Positions 35,033 through 44,213 of a stretch of 64,000 nt of DNA are shown piece after piece. The stretch lies in contig JACEUU010000003.1 in NCBI GenBank assembly GCA_024998755.1, forward strand, positions 682,001-746,000, written 5' to 3'. A program made the position numbers and the translations under genes. Origin of the DNA: Vampirovibrio sp. (GTDB taxonomy: Bacteria; Cyanobacteriota; Vampirovibrionia; Vampirovibrionales; JAJTHC01). The notes beneath the pieces were generated by a model. That model was not told the DNA's origin and did not search any database. It saw only the letters and a program-made list of their open reading frames with translations. Numbering within the stretch: position 1 is the first letter of the stretch; the number at the start of each line of letters is the position of its first letter.

Positions 35033-35515
35033 ATGTCTGTCAATACTGCTACTACCCCACTAACTATTTGGATTGATGCGGATGCTTGCCCCGCCCCAAT
35101 TAAAGACTTTTTAATTAAAACCGCCAAAAACCGACAACTTCGGATGGTGTTTGTTAGCAATAAGGTTATTAGCATCCCCACTTCACCGCTATTTGAAGCC
35201 GTGCAGGTAGACCACGGGGCGGATGTGGCAGATGCCTATATTGTAGACCACACCCAAACTGGCGATATCGTCATTACGCAAGATATTCCGCTGGCAGCGT
35301 TGCTGGTAGCGAAAAACGTGTTGGTTCTCAATTTGAAAGGCGATTGGCTCAAGGCTTCCAACATTTCAGAACGCCTAGCCGTGCGTAACTTGATGACCGA
35401 TTTACGCGATACGGGCATGATAACCGGTGGCCCCAAGCCCTTTAGCCAAAAGCAAAAAGAAACTTTTGCCAATGGGTTTGATAAGGTGTTAACGTTTCGG
35501 TTGAAGCAGGGTTAA
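35033..35515 (+). CDS. yaiI: YaiI/YqxD family (UPF0178, DUF188) protein
   Basis: The family motifs are IWIDADACPAPIKDFLIKTA (about 11-30), VDHGADVADAYIV (about 62-74), GDIVITQDIPLAALLVAKN and the C-terminal GPKPFSQKQKETFANGFDK. The DADACP and D-x-A-D acidic residues suggest a PIN-like nuclease fold, but the biochemical function is not established. It has 160 residues, typical. R2 copy b begins at the stop codon. Confidence 0.88.
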   Translation: MSVNTATTPLTIWIDADACPAPIKDFLIKTAKNRQLRMVFVSNKVISIPTSPLFEAVQVDHGADVADAYIVDHTQTGDIVITQDIPLAALLVAKNVLVLNLKGDWLKASNISERLAVRNLMTDLRDTGMITGGPKPFSQKQKETFANGFDKVLTFRLKQG

Positions 35516-35783
35516 TCGCTTCGGGCTAGGGTGTATGCGTAAGGGGGACTGGCGTCAGCCCCCCTTACAACCCCCCACCGCTTAAGGGGCAGTTCACCAC
35601 CCCCTTAAGGGAGAGGGGACGAATACTAATTCGCAGTAAACCCCTTACCCAATCCCCAGGGGAACAACTGGCTAATCGGTTTTCGTGTACGTTGAAAATA
35701 GGCTTGAGCGGAAGCTAGAGGCTCCCTAAATGCTCTGCTTCGCTACGCTCGCACCAGCCTATCTCCAACTGCCTATGGTTTGA
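35514..35783 (+). repeat. R2 repeat, copy b
   Basis: It starts ATCGCTTCGGGCTAGGG at the yaiI stop and includes GACTGGCGTCAGCCCCCC (hairpin), GCTTGAGCGGAAGCTAGAGG and CTTCGCTACGCTCGCACC. It ends at ATGGTTTGA, directly touching R1 copy 5. Confidence 0.8.
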
Positions 35784-36061
35784 TACCAATTTAAAGGTTG
35801 AATGTTGTACTCACCAGTAGGAACGACCATCGCGTTTGCCCTGCAGTCGTCGATGCGTTCCGTCCACCGGAGGGTCGAAAAGAGCATCCCTCAGTCAATG
35901 CCCGTAGTGGCATAGGTGGGTGTCTTTTCGGGGGTTGGGTAGGGGTTTACCCCTAAGTTTGTGGGGGGTGTCGGGGGGTGCTCAAACGAGCATCCCCTGA
36001 CAAACCAACCAGCGAAAAATGCAAGCAACCATCGATGAGCAAACACTGCTTGTGATATACT
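35782..36061 (-). repeat. R1 long repeat, copy 5
   Basis: The left end is ATACCAATTTAAAGGTTGAA. The core hairpin here is ATGCTC-GTTTG-AGCA, another paired change relative to copies 1 and 2. It touches R2 copy b on the left and ends just before prmA. Confidence 0.85.
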
Positions 36062-36111
36062 AAAATCAGTTTTTTTCTCTCCTGCAAACCAATATAAAGT
36101 AGATTTTGACA

Positions 36112-37062
36112 ATGCCCCTAACATCCCCTTCCCCGCAAGATACCACCATTTCCTACGCCTGTAGCCTTCCTTGTTCACCTGAAATAAGCGAATCGCTTTC
36201 AGATTGGCTAACCACCCTGCCAACCGTTGTTAGCGTGATGTTACTGTATCAAGACGATGAAAACGGCGTTGAAAAACCCTACCAAGTCAAAGTGTTTAGC
36301 CATGAACCCACCATTGACCAACAAGTTAAACAAGCCATTACCAACGAACCCCATTGGGTGGAACACCAAATTTTGGCAGATACGGTTTCCGATACCATCG
36401 CTATTGCCCAAGAAGATTGGGCGGAAAGCTGGAAGCAATTTTGGCACGTTGAACAGCTGATTCCTAACGCCTTAACCATTTGCCCTAGCTGGGAAACTTA
36501 CGAACCAACCCATCCTGATGAGGTGGTTCTCAATTTAGACCCTGGGTCTGCGTTCGGTACGGGGGCTCATGAAACAACCCGCCTTATGCTTCGAGGGCTT
36601 CATCAAGAAGCCAAGCAAGGCTTGGGCGTTGAAGGAAAAACCGTGTTAGATATGGGTTGTGGGTCAGGTATTTTAGCTATTTACGCTCACAAATTAGGGG
36701 CAAAAAAAGCCATTGGGTTGGATATTGACCCCGTAGCTGTAACTGTTTCGGTGGAAAATGCAGGGCTTAACCAGTGCAATCCTGAAACGCTCGTGTTTTC
36801 AGATGCCCCCCTGTTGCCGTTTCCCATGGTAGAAGCAGACTTGATTTTAGCCAACATTCTAGGCCCTGTCATTATTGAACTGCTTCCTGCGTTTTGTGCC
36901 AATTTAAAGCCGAATGGCGTGCTTTGGTGTTCGGGGTTGATTGACTCTTCCTGTAAAGCCGTGATGGCGGCGATGGCGGATGCAGGGTTGACGCAACTAG
37001 AAACCATCCAAGAAAACCGCTGGTTTGCTATCCGTGGAGTGTATGAAACTAATGGGCAGTAA
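36112..37062 (+). CDS. prmA: Ribosomal protein L11 methyltransferase
   Basis: PrmA trimethylates ribosomal protein L11. The start is ATG 36112, since 36106 is only an in-frame TTG. The N-terminal substrate-binding domain has EDWAESWKQFWHVEQL. The SAM domain has LDPGSAFGTGAHETTRLML, VLDMGCGSGILAIYAHKLGA (about 182-201), GLDIDPVAV and LILANILGPVIIELLP. It has 316 residues, slightly longer than E. coli (293). rsmE follows after R2 copy c. Confidence 0.95.
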   Translation: MPLTSPSPQDTTISYACSLPCSPEISESLSDWLTTLPTVVSVMLLYQDDENGVEKPYQVKVFSHEPTIDQQVKQAITNEPHWVEHQILADTVSDTIAIAQEDWAESWKQFWHVEQLIPNALTICPSWETYEPTHPDEVVLNLDPGSAFGTGAHETTRLMLRGLHQEAKQGLGVEGKTVLDMGCGSGILAIYAHKLGAKKAIGLDIDPVAVTVSVENAGLNQCNPETLVFSDAPLLPFPMVEADLILANILGPVIIELLPAFCANLKPNGVLWCSGLIDSSCKAVMAAMADAGLTQLETIQENRWFAIRGVYETNGQ

Positions 37063-37073
37063 AAATTCAAACT

Positions 37074-37285
37074 TCTACCTAGGGCTTCATGGGGGGTGGT
37101 ATTTGACCACCCCCCAAACCCCCCGCAAAATTAAGGGGACTCCACGCCCCCTTAATAATCCCCTCTCAAGGGTTGATTTGTTTTCTCGCACGTTGCAAAT
37201 AGGCTTGACCGGAAGCTAGAAGCTCCCTAATTGGTCTGCTTCGCTACGCTTGCACCAGCCTATTTCCAACTGTATATGGTTTGAA
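37074..37285 (+). repeat. R2 repeat, copy c
   Basis: It starts 12 bp after prmA with CTAGGGCTTCATGGGGGG, contains CCCCTCTCAAGGGTTGATTT, GCTTGACCGGAAGCTAGAAG and TTCGCTACGCTTGCACC, and ends ATGGTTTGA. It corresponds to copy a in reverse. Confidence 0.8.
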
Positions 37286-37326
37286 GCTAACAATCATGAT
37301 TAGTTCTAACAACTTAAGGTTACAAC

Positions 37327-38103
37327 ATGGCTCAAATATATCGATTATTTTTACCGTCTGATTTCTCAGAATCGGCTTTTTTAAACCAAGACGCTTCTTG
37401 GGTGATTGATGATAAACCCACGCTACACCATGTGGTAACCGTGCAACGTTTAAAGGTTAATCAGCAGGTGATAACGGTACATCCTACGCTTGAAAGGGCA
37501 AGAGTTTGTAGCGTTATCGGCATTTCCAAAAAAACGCTCGAACTCAAACCATTAGACCTTTTACCTATCGCAGAAACCCAACTACCCGAAATAACCCTAG
37601 CCATGGCATTAATTAAAGAAGCCCGCTGGGATTGGATGCTACAAAAAGCCACAGAATTAGGCGTACGAACGATTCAACCCTTAATAACAGAATTCACGGT
37701 GGTTTCACCCAATAACATTGAACATAAATTAGAACGCTGGCAAGCTATTTGCCAAACCGCCGCCCTGCAAAGCGAAGGCTTATTTATTCCAACCGTGTTA
37801 CCGCCTATTTCATTAGCAGCATTTCTGAATCAGCCAAGCAGTTCCAACACCGCCATGTTTGTGGCGTTGGAACGAGAAACAGAAACAATCGCAAGTTTGA
37901 AGCAGGCGTTGGCGGCTATTTCTGAACCCATTACCGCATTTTTCATAGCCGTTGGGGCTGAAGGCGGTTGGAGCGAACCCGAAAAAGCCTTGTGGCAGAA
38001 TGCTTCAGACCGCTGGCAGGCTGTTTCGTTAGGTAGCCGAATTTTACGGGCAGAAACCGCTGCTCTGTTTATGATAGGAGCCATTACTTATGAACACCCC
38101 TAA
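37327..38103 (+). CDS. rsmE: 16S rRNA m3U1498 methyltransferase
   Basis: RsmE is a SPOUT-fold enzyme that methylates U1498 of 16S rRNA. The N-terminal PUA-like part (residues 1-75) precedes the SPOUT part, which has ALIKEARWDWMLQKATELGV, FIAVGAEGGWSEPEKALW and SLGSRILRAETAALFMIGAITYE. The last two blocks form the SAM-binding knot. It has 258 residues, typical. It overlaps the start of cca by 14 bp, so the two are translationally coupled. Confidence 0.95.
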   Translation: MAQIYRLFLPSDFSESAFLNQDASWVIDDKPTLHHVVTVQRLKVNQQVITVHPTLERARVCSVIGISKKTLELKPLDLLPIAETQLPEITLAMALIKEARWDWMLQKATELGVRTIQPLITEFTVVSPNNIEHKLERWQAICQTAALQSEGLFIPTVLPPISLAAFLNQPSSSNTAMFVALERETETIASLKQALAAISEPITAFFIAVGAEGGWSEPEKALWQNASDRWQAVSLGSRILRAETAALFMIGAITYEHP

Positions 38104-39616
38104 CGTTGATTATTTATGCCAATTACCCCTCATAAAAGCCGTTGTTGTTGAATCCAAAAAATTGGGTATTCAGCCTTACTTGGTGGGCGGTAGCGTTCGA
38201 GATGCCATTTTATCGCCCGAAAAACCTATTACAGACTATGACTTCTTAGTATTGAACGGCGATGCCAAAACATTAGTAGAACAATTGGTTCAGCTGGATG
38301 TGGAGGATACCCGCCTCATCACCCTCGATGAGCATTGGGGTATTTTTCGGTGGATTATCTTACCAAAATCGCCATTACATCCACTTTCAACTACAGACGA
38401 GGATGAAAACCTTCCGCCTGTTTGGGTGGATGTAGCGAACGCCTTAGATAACGAGTTGCATACGGATTTGAATCGGCGAGATTTAACGATTTCCGCCCTT
38501 GCATTGCACCCTGAAACAGGTGAAATAATCGACGTGGTTGGCGGGTTGGCAGATTTGAATAATCGGCATATCCGTATGATTTCCGCCCATAACTTGGTAG
38601 ATGATCCTCTGCGGTTGCTTCGGGTTTTTCGGTTTATGGCGTGCTTGGGAGAACAACACCCGACGCTAGACCCTGCTACTTTGGCGTGTGTTCAAGCAAA
38701 TACCGCCTTGCTGAATACCGTCGCCATGGAACGATGCCATTATGAATTTTTAAAAATGCTGAGCTATCCGCAAGCCTTCCCTGCACTGCAAGCGATGGCG
38801 GATTGCGGGTTATTAGAACAACTCATTCCTGAATTGACTGCGTGCAGACAAGTGCCACCCAATAGTCATCATCACCTACCGCTGTGGGAACATACTTTGG
38901 AATTAGTTCGGCAAACGGAATTGCTTTATACTGAAGTGGATGAAGAAACATTAACGATATTAAACGCACCAGTTGCTAATATGACTAACGGTTGGGGACT
39001 CGTCAAATTAGGGTGTTTACTGCATGATATTGGCAAGCCCGCCACTTGGGAAATTATCGAACATAAAGATAACCCCGAGGGAAAACACACCTTTTTGGGG
39101 CATGAAAAAGTGGGCGAAGACTTAACCGATGCCTTACTTAAACGATGGAAAATGAGCGGTGAATTGACGGCGTTGGTCAAAAAGCTGGTGCGGTGGCATT
39201 TGTACCCTTGCCAGTTTGGGCAACATAGTAGCCGAAAAAGCGTATTACGCTTTTTCCGAAAGTTAGAAAACCACACCCCCCATGTTACCGTGCTGGCGTT
39301 GGCAGATAGGCTAAGCACTTGCGGTGTGGCTATTTCAGCGGAAACATTAGCAACCTCAAAAACCAATCATTTGTGGTTGTTGAAACGCTATTATGAAGAA
39401 CAATCCGTGTTGCAAGCCCCTCGGTTATTGAGCGGTGAAAGCGTGATGGCAATTTTACGCATACCACCCAGCCAAGCAGTGGGGCAATGGCTGAAACGGC
39501 TAGAAGAAGCCCAGCAATTAGGCGAAATTACCACGGCAACCGAGGCTACGCAGTGGCTTGTTGCCCAATACCGTTCTGTTGAAACGCTTCCCACCGAGCT
39601 AGCAGAGCAGGAATAA
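38090..39616 (+). CDS. cca: CCA-adding tRNA nucleotidyltransferase with HD domain
   Basis: The enzyme adds or repairs the 3' CCA of tRNA. This matters here because the only tRNA in the window does not encode CCA. The head domain has LVGGSVRDAIL (about 31-41) and ITDYDFLV, with catalytic Asp49 and Asp51, then NRRDLTISALAL and DDPLRLLRVFRFMA. An HD domain follows with LGCLLHDIGKP (about 302-312). It has 508 residues. It overlaps rsmE at the start and a convergent receiver gene by 71 bp at the end. Confidence 0.9.
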   Translation: MNTPNVDYLCQLPLIKAVVVESKKLGIQPYLVGGSVRDAILSPEKPITDYDFLVLNGDAKTLVEQLVQLDVEDTRLITLDEHWGIFRWIILPKSPLHPLSTTDEDENLPPVWVDVANALDNELHTDLNRRDLTISALALHPETGEIIDVVGGLADLNNRHIRMISAHNLVDDPLRLLRVFRFMACLGEQHPTLDPATLACVQANTALLNTVAMERCHYEFLKMLSYPQAFPALQAMADCGLLEQLIPELTACRQVPPNSHHHLPLWEHTLELVRQTELLYTEVDEETLTILNAPVANMTNGWGLVKLGCLLHDIGKPATWEIIEHKDNPEGKHTFLGHEKVGEDLTDALLKRWKMSGELTALVKKLVRWHLYPCQFGQHSSRKSVLRFFRKLENHTPHVTVLALADRLSTCGVAISAETLATSKTNHLWLLKRYYEEQSVLQAPRLLSGESVMAILRIPPSQAVGQWLKRLEEAQQLGEITTATEATQWLVAQYRSVETLPTELAEQE

Positions 39617-39995
39617 GTTGTCTACCTGCTTGGGTTTTGGGTATTTGTTCAAACGGTAAAACAGGTAATTGGTGTGGCGGTGTACCGCTAACTAACAATA
39701 CTTGTGAGGCGTTAATACCTACTGTTTTAGTGAGCGTTTCAAATACTTGCAATCCTGTTTCACCTTCAGGTAATTCCCAATCTAAAATCACGACAATATC
39801 ATGCGGATGGTAAGGGGCGGTTTTCAGCAAACGAATGGTTTCTGGCGTGGTTTCAGCCATGCCAAGCAAAGCAAATTTTTCAGGGTGTTGGCTGAGCAAC
39901 ACCTCAAAGGCTGTTTGCCACTGTGGGGAATCTTCCACCACCAAAATGGGCAACGGTAATAAGGTATTAGCGGGTATGGCAGTTAAGGTAGTCAT
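39546..39995 (-). CDS. Single-domain response-regulator receiver
   Basis: The 149-residue protein has a receiver domain: acidic pair Glu21-Asp22 in ILVVEDSPQW, phosphoacceptor Asp72 in VVILDWELPEG, Ser103 in VLLVSGTPP and probable Lys120. No output domain is present, so it probably acts by protein contact, as CheY- or Spo0F-type regulators do. It is encoded next to a degenerate relative (40147-40626), flagellar genes and a histidine kinase (41941-44133). Its 3' end overlaps the cca gene by 71 bp in the opposite direction. Confidence 0.82.
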   Translation of the reverse strand: MTTLTAIPANTLLPLPILVVEDSPQWQTAFEVLLSQHPEKFALLGMAETTPETIRLLKTAPYHPHDIVVILDWELPEGETGLQVFETLTKTVGINASQVLLVSGTPPHQLPVLPFEQIPKTQAGRQLIPALLARWEAFQQNGIGQQATA

Positions 39996-40146
39996 GTTAA
40001 GTGTCCGATAAGTTAGCGATAGGTGATAGAGGATAGATGGATTTTTTCTATACCTACTAGACTACTTCAAACATACCAACTAAGCCTCATTCCGATAGAG
40101 GATTTCTAGGGATAGGCTATTCAACCTTTTAATTCAGTGGAAATCT

Positions 40147-40626
40147 CTATTTTGTCGCTTTAAGAACCAACTTTTTCCATAAGCCTAAGAGATGTGGCAA
40201 TAACTCATCTACAATATGGTCTTTTGTGATTTGTGTAAACGAGCAGGTTTCTGTAGGTTCTTTTATGCTACTACAAACAATAAGTTGATCTGGCTTTAGC
40301 CCCTTAGGTTCTAGTACTTTTGTAAAAACATCACCAGCAGTTGCTCCACCCTTCAAGTTCCAGTGTGAAATAAGTACTAAATCAGAGAGCATTCCTTCGG
40401 AAAGGTTATTTATTACTGCTTGAGTGCCTGATAGAGTTTTTGCTGTACCCAAAAGTTTTAAAGGGAAATGCCCCTCATTAGTCTCCTCACTTGCAAAAAC
40501 CGTTTGATAAAGCTTCAAAATAGCTTCATTGCTTTCAATAGCAATAATGGGTAGTTGTGGTAAAATGAGTGGGGGATTAGCAGTACCAGAACGAAAGGCA
40601 CTGTGAGAAGTAGGCTGAATTTTCAT
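40147..40626 (-). CDS. Degenerate receiver-like protein
   Basis: The 159-residue protein aligns by eye with the neighbour at 39546. IIAIESNEAI replaces ILVVEDSPQW, and DLVLISHWNLKGG replaces DIVVILDWELPEG, so the phosphoacceptor position is His88. QLIVCSSIKEP matches the VLLVSGTPP region. The acidic pocket is also incomplete (E31-S32). It probably cannot be phosphorylated and may work as a pseudo-receiver. The two genes are tandem on the minus strand, 151 bp apart. Confidence 0.65.
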   Translation of the reverse strand: MKIQPTSHSAFRSGTANPPLILPQLPIIAIESNEAILKLYQTVFASEETNEGHFPLKLLGTAKTLSGTQAVINNLSEGMLSDLVLISHWNLKGGATAGDVFTKVLEPKGLKPDQLIVCSSIKEPTETCSFTQITKDHIVDELLPHLLGLWKKLVLKATK

Positions 40627-40714
40627 TAGAGTTACTTTCTAAGTATTATTTGAAAAGAGATGAGCCTTGAAAATCTTTAAATTTACATTTGTCATGCTAC
40701 TTCAAACAAAAAAG

Positions 40715-41074
40715 TCAAGCTTCTTCTCTATAAAAAATTTCTGTCGGTAAATGTCCTGCTAAAGCATAATGCGTTAGCCCAGACCGTTGCTTACTAGCCA
40801 CATTGAGTCGTTTTTGCAACGTGGTTTGATAAGCCGTTAACGCCACGGCTATTTCACTATCCAGCTGGTGGAACGTTATAAGCGTTTGCTTATCAATCGT
40901 TTCAGGTTTTGGTAACTGTGCTAAGCTAGCCAATAAATCGCCCCGCCGTAGCATATTTTGGTGAATCGGGGGCAATTCTTCTTCTGCTAAGGTTTCTGTA
41001 ATATGTAGCAATTGATTTAGCAGGTTTGCCTGCAGGGTATTCAATTGTTCAAGAATCGTTAAAAATTCAGTCAT
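40715..41074 (-). CDS. Probable FliT-like flagellar chaperone
   Basis: The 119-residue all-helical protein (MTEFLTILEQLNTLQANLLN...) follows fliS directly on the same strand. Its length, helical pattern and position match FliT, the chaperone for the filament cap protein FliD. Sequence identity to known FliT cannot be judged by eye. The ribosome-binding site AAAAGG lies inside the end of R3 copy C, which separates it from fliS. Confidence 0.55.
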   Translation of the reverse strand: MTEFLTILEQLNTLQANLLNQLLHITETLAEEELPPIHQNMLRRGDLLASLAQLPKPETIDKQTLITFHQLDSEIAVALTAYQTTLQKRLNVASKQRSGLTHYALAGHLPTEIFYREEA

Positions 41075-41091
41075 TATGAATAACCTTTTAC

Positions 41092-41284
41092 ATGGCTCGA
41101 TAGATGGGAGTAGATTCTAGGAATGAGGAACGGAAAACCGGAGTGTACACTGTGGTACATGAGGATTTGTTGATTGACCTGCAATCATTCTACCGAAGGT
41201 AGAAAATACCGAAAATGACAACGTAAAACGTTCTGCGTTTTCTCGCCCTGCGGATACCCCAAATATCGAGTCATGTAAGAGGTT
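41092..41284 (-). mobile_element. R3 MITE copy C (193 bp, diverged) between fliS and fliT-like gene
   Basis: The ends AACCTTTTACATGGCTCGAT and ATCGAGTCATGTAAGAGGTT match R3 with a few changes. The interior is longer and diverged. One end lies 2 bp from the fliS stop, and the other end (minus strand TAAAAGGTT) provides the ribosome-binding site of the next gene. Confidence 0.75.
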
Positions 41285-41286
41285 AT

Positions 41287-41769
41287 TTATGCTTGCCGAA
41301 TAACGGCCCGCTCATTGGCGGAAGTTACTTGGCGTTCCGAAGTATCGCCAGAAAGTTTCCGTTCTTTGGCTGCCAATTGGGCGGCATCGTTCCACATTTT
41401 ACGCATATTAACTAATTCACCGGTTATTTCTTCAATTAAATCAACGTCTTTTTTAAGGTTTGCTTTCACTAATGAATGATAATAAAATTCATAAAGTTGC
41501 AGCAAATTTTGGGCAGTTTCCCCACCCTGTTTCACATCAAGCGAAACAATAAATTCCGTAATAATTTTTTGAGCTTTAATGAGGTTGTTATTTGATTTTT
41601 CATAGTCTTTGGCGATCATTGCTTTTTTGGCAATGCGTAAAAATTTAACCGCCCCATCAAATAACATCAGCAATAATTGTTCTTTTGATGCGGTTTTAAT
41701 TTGTTCTTCAGCATACTGTTGTGTGTAGCTATTATTATTTAAAGAAGGCGATGTCATCATCATCATCAT
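41287..41769 (-). CDS. fliS: Flagellar export chaperone FliS
   Basis: FliS binds the C-terminus of flagellin and keeps it unfolded until export. Family blocks are YAEEQIKTASKEQLLLMLFDGAVKFLRIAKKAM (about 18-50), NLIKAQKIITEFIVSLDVKQGGETAQNLLQLYEFYYHSLVKANLKKD (about 61-107) and VNMRKMWNDA. It has 160 residues, longer than the usual 125-135, with a charged tail. It begins with five consecutive ATGs. It is divergent from the histidine kinase gene. A candidate -10 (TATACT, minus strand, near 41832-41837) lies upstream. Confidence 0.93.
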   Translation of the reverse strand: MMMMMTSPSLNNNSYTQQYAEEQIKTASKEQLLLMLFDGAVKFLRIAKKAMIAKDYEKSNNNLIKAQKIITEFIVSLDVKQGGETAQNLLQLYEFYYHSLVKANLKKDVDLIEEITGELVNMRKMWNDAAQLAAKERKLSGDTSERQVTSANERAVIRQA

Positions 41770-41940
41770 GTGTGGTGCAGACCCTTCGTAAAAAAAGACC
41801 TAGAAAAAAGCGGTGATTATAAACTGTCTTAAGTATAGCAAATTAAGGTTGGGTTTTAATCCTTTAAATAGTGTAATTTATTGATTCTCTTGATTTTACG
41901 CCAGTTGTATTCTAAAATAAGGGTACTTTTTAAATTCCCG

Positions 41941-44133
41941 ATGGAAACCGTAATGACTGCTTCTCCGTTTTCTTCTGCTAATTTCGCACTGAACACTTCG
42001 TTTAATGCCAGCTTTTCTGGTTGGCAAAACAGTGGGGCTGTTGAAAATTTTTGTCAGGAATTTCCCCCAGAACAAGCAGTAGAACTAGCGGTTTTTTTGC
42101 AGTGCCTTAGCCAAGCCCTCAATCAATCTTACATTTTAGATGAAGTTTTTGATGATATTGGGCAAGTATTAACCAGCACGTTTGCCTTTGATGCCTTTAC
42201 CTTTGCCCTGTTAGAACCCAGTGGGCAAGGCATTATGCGGCTCATTCAAATTTCTGCGGATGGCTTTGCCGATGTCATGCAGGAAAATAATCGGTCTACC
42301 TTACCAGACCCTATTCTTCAGCCGATTATTCAACACCGTAGTGCCGCTTTTTTGGGGTTGGAACACCAACAATCTTCTATTTTATTTCCGGGGTTTCCTG
42401 CCGTTACAGCGGTTTACCCGTTAGTGAATAAGGGGGTTCTGTTAGGCTTGTTGGCGTGTTCAAAATCAGTCGATGCCTTAGTACAAGCCGAAGAACAACA
42501 ACGCACTCAAGAAGCTTCGCCAACTTTATACGGTAGCCCCACCGTGCCAAACGCAAAAGCCATTGAAAAAGACAGTAATCCGTTTGCTAACCCTGCACGG
42601 TATTTTAGCGTAAAAGAACAACGATTTTTAGAAGCCAGCTTGCCCCTATTAGCCCTAAGCTTGGAACACGCCCACCTGTATACCCGAAGCCAAAACTTGC
42701 GGGGCAGAATGTTTTTAATGCACCGTATGAATTTAGCCATTCGGCAATCACTTAATTTAGATGAAATGTTGGCAAAGGCAGCTTCAGAACTAGGGCAATT
42801 ATTAGGGGTTAGCCGATGTTTTGTTTATGCGTTTAATGCCCCTATGCCACTGGTTATTAATGCAAAAACTATTTTAAACAACGCCCCGCCCAAGGTGTTA
42901 CCCCCCTTTATTTATCATCAGCATGGGTTAAAGCCGTTTCGCCCTGAAAAGCCTTATAATCAGCCCTTTCAGTTTGAATGGGAAGTGCTACAAGCATGGA
43001 TTAAACAACAGCAGGAAAGTGGGTCTCGGTCTCAAGTGGGGTATCAACTAAACGAACACCACTTACCGTTTGAACCCCTTTATTTTACCCCAGCCAACCA
43101 AAATTTTACGAAAGCTTCGTTAGGGCCTAATGCCGTTTACGAAAAGCATCAAATACAATCACTGTGCCTTTACCCCATTGTTTCCTCAGAAGCGTGGCTA
43201 GGGGTTTTGGTGTTACACCAATGCGATAAAGTACGACTTTGGGCAATGGAAGACCAAGAATTATTGGCGGGCATTGCGGAACATTTGGGCTTGGCCATGG
43301 GGCAAGCTCGGTTATTTTCTCACGTTCAGGAACAGAACACCAAAATTGAACGTGCTTATGCGGAATTACAAGAAGCCCAAGTGCAATTAGTGCAAACGGA
43401 AAAAATGGCGGTTCTCGGTCAGTTTGTGGCAGGCATTGCCCATGAAGTCAACACGCCGTTAGGGTCAATCATTTCTAATACGCAAACCCTACAACGCTTG
43501 CTGGAACGCACCAAAACAGAACTACCCCCTGAAGAATTTAACCCTGAAACGACGGTTTCTGCCTATTGGGCTATGGCAAATGAGCTATTGGGTATTAATG
43601 AGCTGGCGGGTTCGCGTATTAAAGAAATTATCGTGAATTTGCGGAATTTCGCTCGGTTGGATGATTCAGACCAAGTACCGGCAGATTTACATGAAGCGTT
43701 AGATAGTACGTTATTAATCTTACGCAGTAGCTTCCCTGCTTCGTTAATTTTAACCAAGCATTATACAGAAAATTTACCGAAAGTTCGATGCTTTTTAGGC
43801 CCTATCAATCAAGTATTAATGAATTTAATGGGCAATGCTCTGCACGCAATGGAAGACGTTGCCGTACCCGTATTAACGTTAAGAACGGGCGTTGCCATGC
43901 ACGAACAATTAGGCAATGCGGTATTTATCTCCATTCAAGATAACGGTAAAGGTATTGCTCCGGAACATTTGGCAAAGATATTCGACCCTGGCTTTACGAC
44001 TAAAGCCCGTGGTGTGGGAACAGGCTTAGGACTAGCCCTTTGTTATAAAACGGCCGAAAAGCATAAGGGCTTACTAGCGGTTGATTCCAAACCCAATGAA
44101 GGGGCGTGTTTTACGCTTTGGCTTCCCTTGTAA
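41941..44133 (+). CDS. GAF-domain sensor histidine kinase
   Basis: The protein has 730 residues from ATG 41941; ATG 41953 is an alternative. Two GAF-like regions lie at about 60-230 and 260-470. A coiled coil (about 465-495) leads to the H-box with His501 in [22 protein letters not shown]. The ATPase domain has N-box [16 protein letters not shown]1 [24 protein letters not shown] and G2 [11 protein letters not shown]. There is no membrane segment, so it senses in the cytoplasm. No receiver is fused, and the receiver at 39546 is a candidate partner. R1 copy 6 touches its stop codon. Confidence 0.88.
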   Translation: METVMTASPFSSANFALNTSFNASFSGWQNSGAVENFCQEFPPEQAVELAVFLQCLSQALNQSYILDEVFDDIGQVLTSTFAFDAFTFALLEPSGQGIMRLIQISADGFADVMQENNRSTLPDPILQPIIQHRSAAFLGLEHQQSSILFPGFPAVTAVYPLVNKGVLLGLLACSKSVDALVQAEEQQRTQEASPTLYGSPTVPNAKAIEKDSNPFANPARYFSVKEQRFLEASLPLLALSLEHAHLYTRSQNLRGRMFLMHRMNLAIRQSLNLDEMLAKAASELGQLLGVSRCFVYAFNAPMPLVINAKTILNNAPPKVLPPFIYHQHGLKPFRPEKPYNQPFQFEWEVLQAWIKQQQESGSRSQVGYQLNEHHLPFEPLYFTPANQNFTKASLGPNAVYEKHQIQSLCLYPIVSSEAWLGVLVLHQCDKVRLWAMEDQELLAGIAEHLGLAMGQARLFSHVQEQNTKIERAYAELQEAQVQLVQTEKMAVLGQFVAGIAHEVNTPLGSIISNTQTLQRLLERTKTELPPEEFNPETTVSAYWAMANELLGINELAGSRIKEIIVNLRNFARLDDSDQVPADLHEALDSTLLILRSSFPASLILTKHYTENLPKVRCFLGPINQVLMNLMGNALHAMEDVAVPVLTLRTGVAMHEQLGNAVFISIQDNGKGIAPEHLAKIFDPGFTTKARGVGTGLGLALCYKTAEKHKGLLAVDSKPNEGACFTLWLPL

Positions 44134-44213
44134 TACCAATTCAAAGATTAATAGCGTGTTCTCTCATCGATGGTCGTTCCTACTGGTTGGTGCGTTATTC
44201 AATCTTTGAAATG
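44133..44213. repeat. R1 mini form, copy 6 (about 80 bp)
   Basis: Only the two ends remain: ATACCAATTCAAAGATTAAT, then CGATGGTCGTTCCTACTGG, then the inverted end AATCTTTGAAATGG. The interior of the long form is missing. It overlaps the last base of the histidine-kinase stop codon. Confidence 0.8.
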
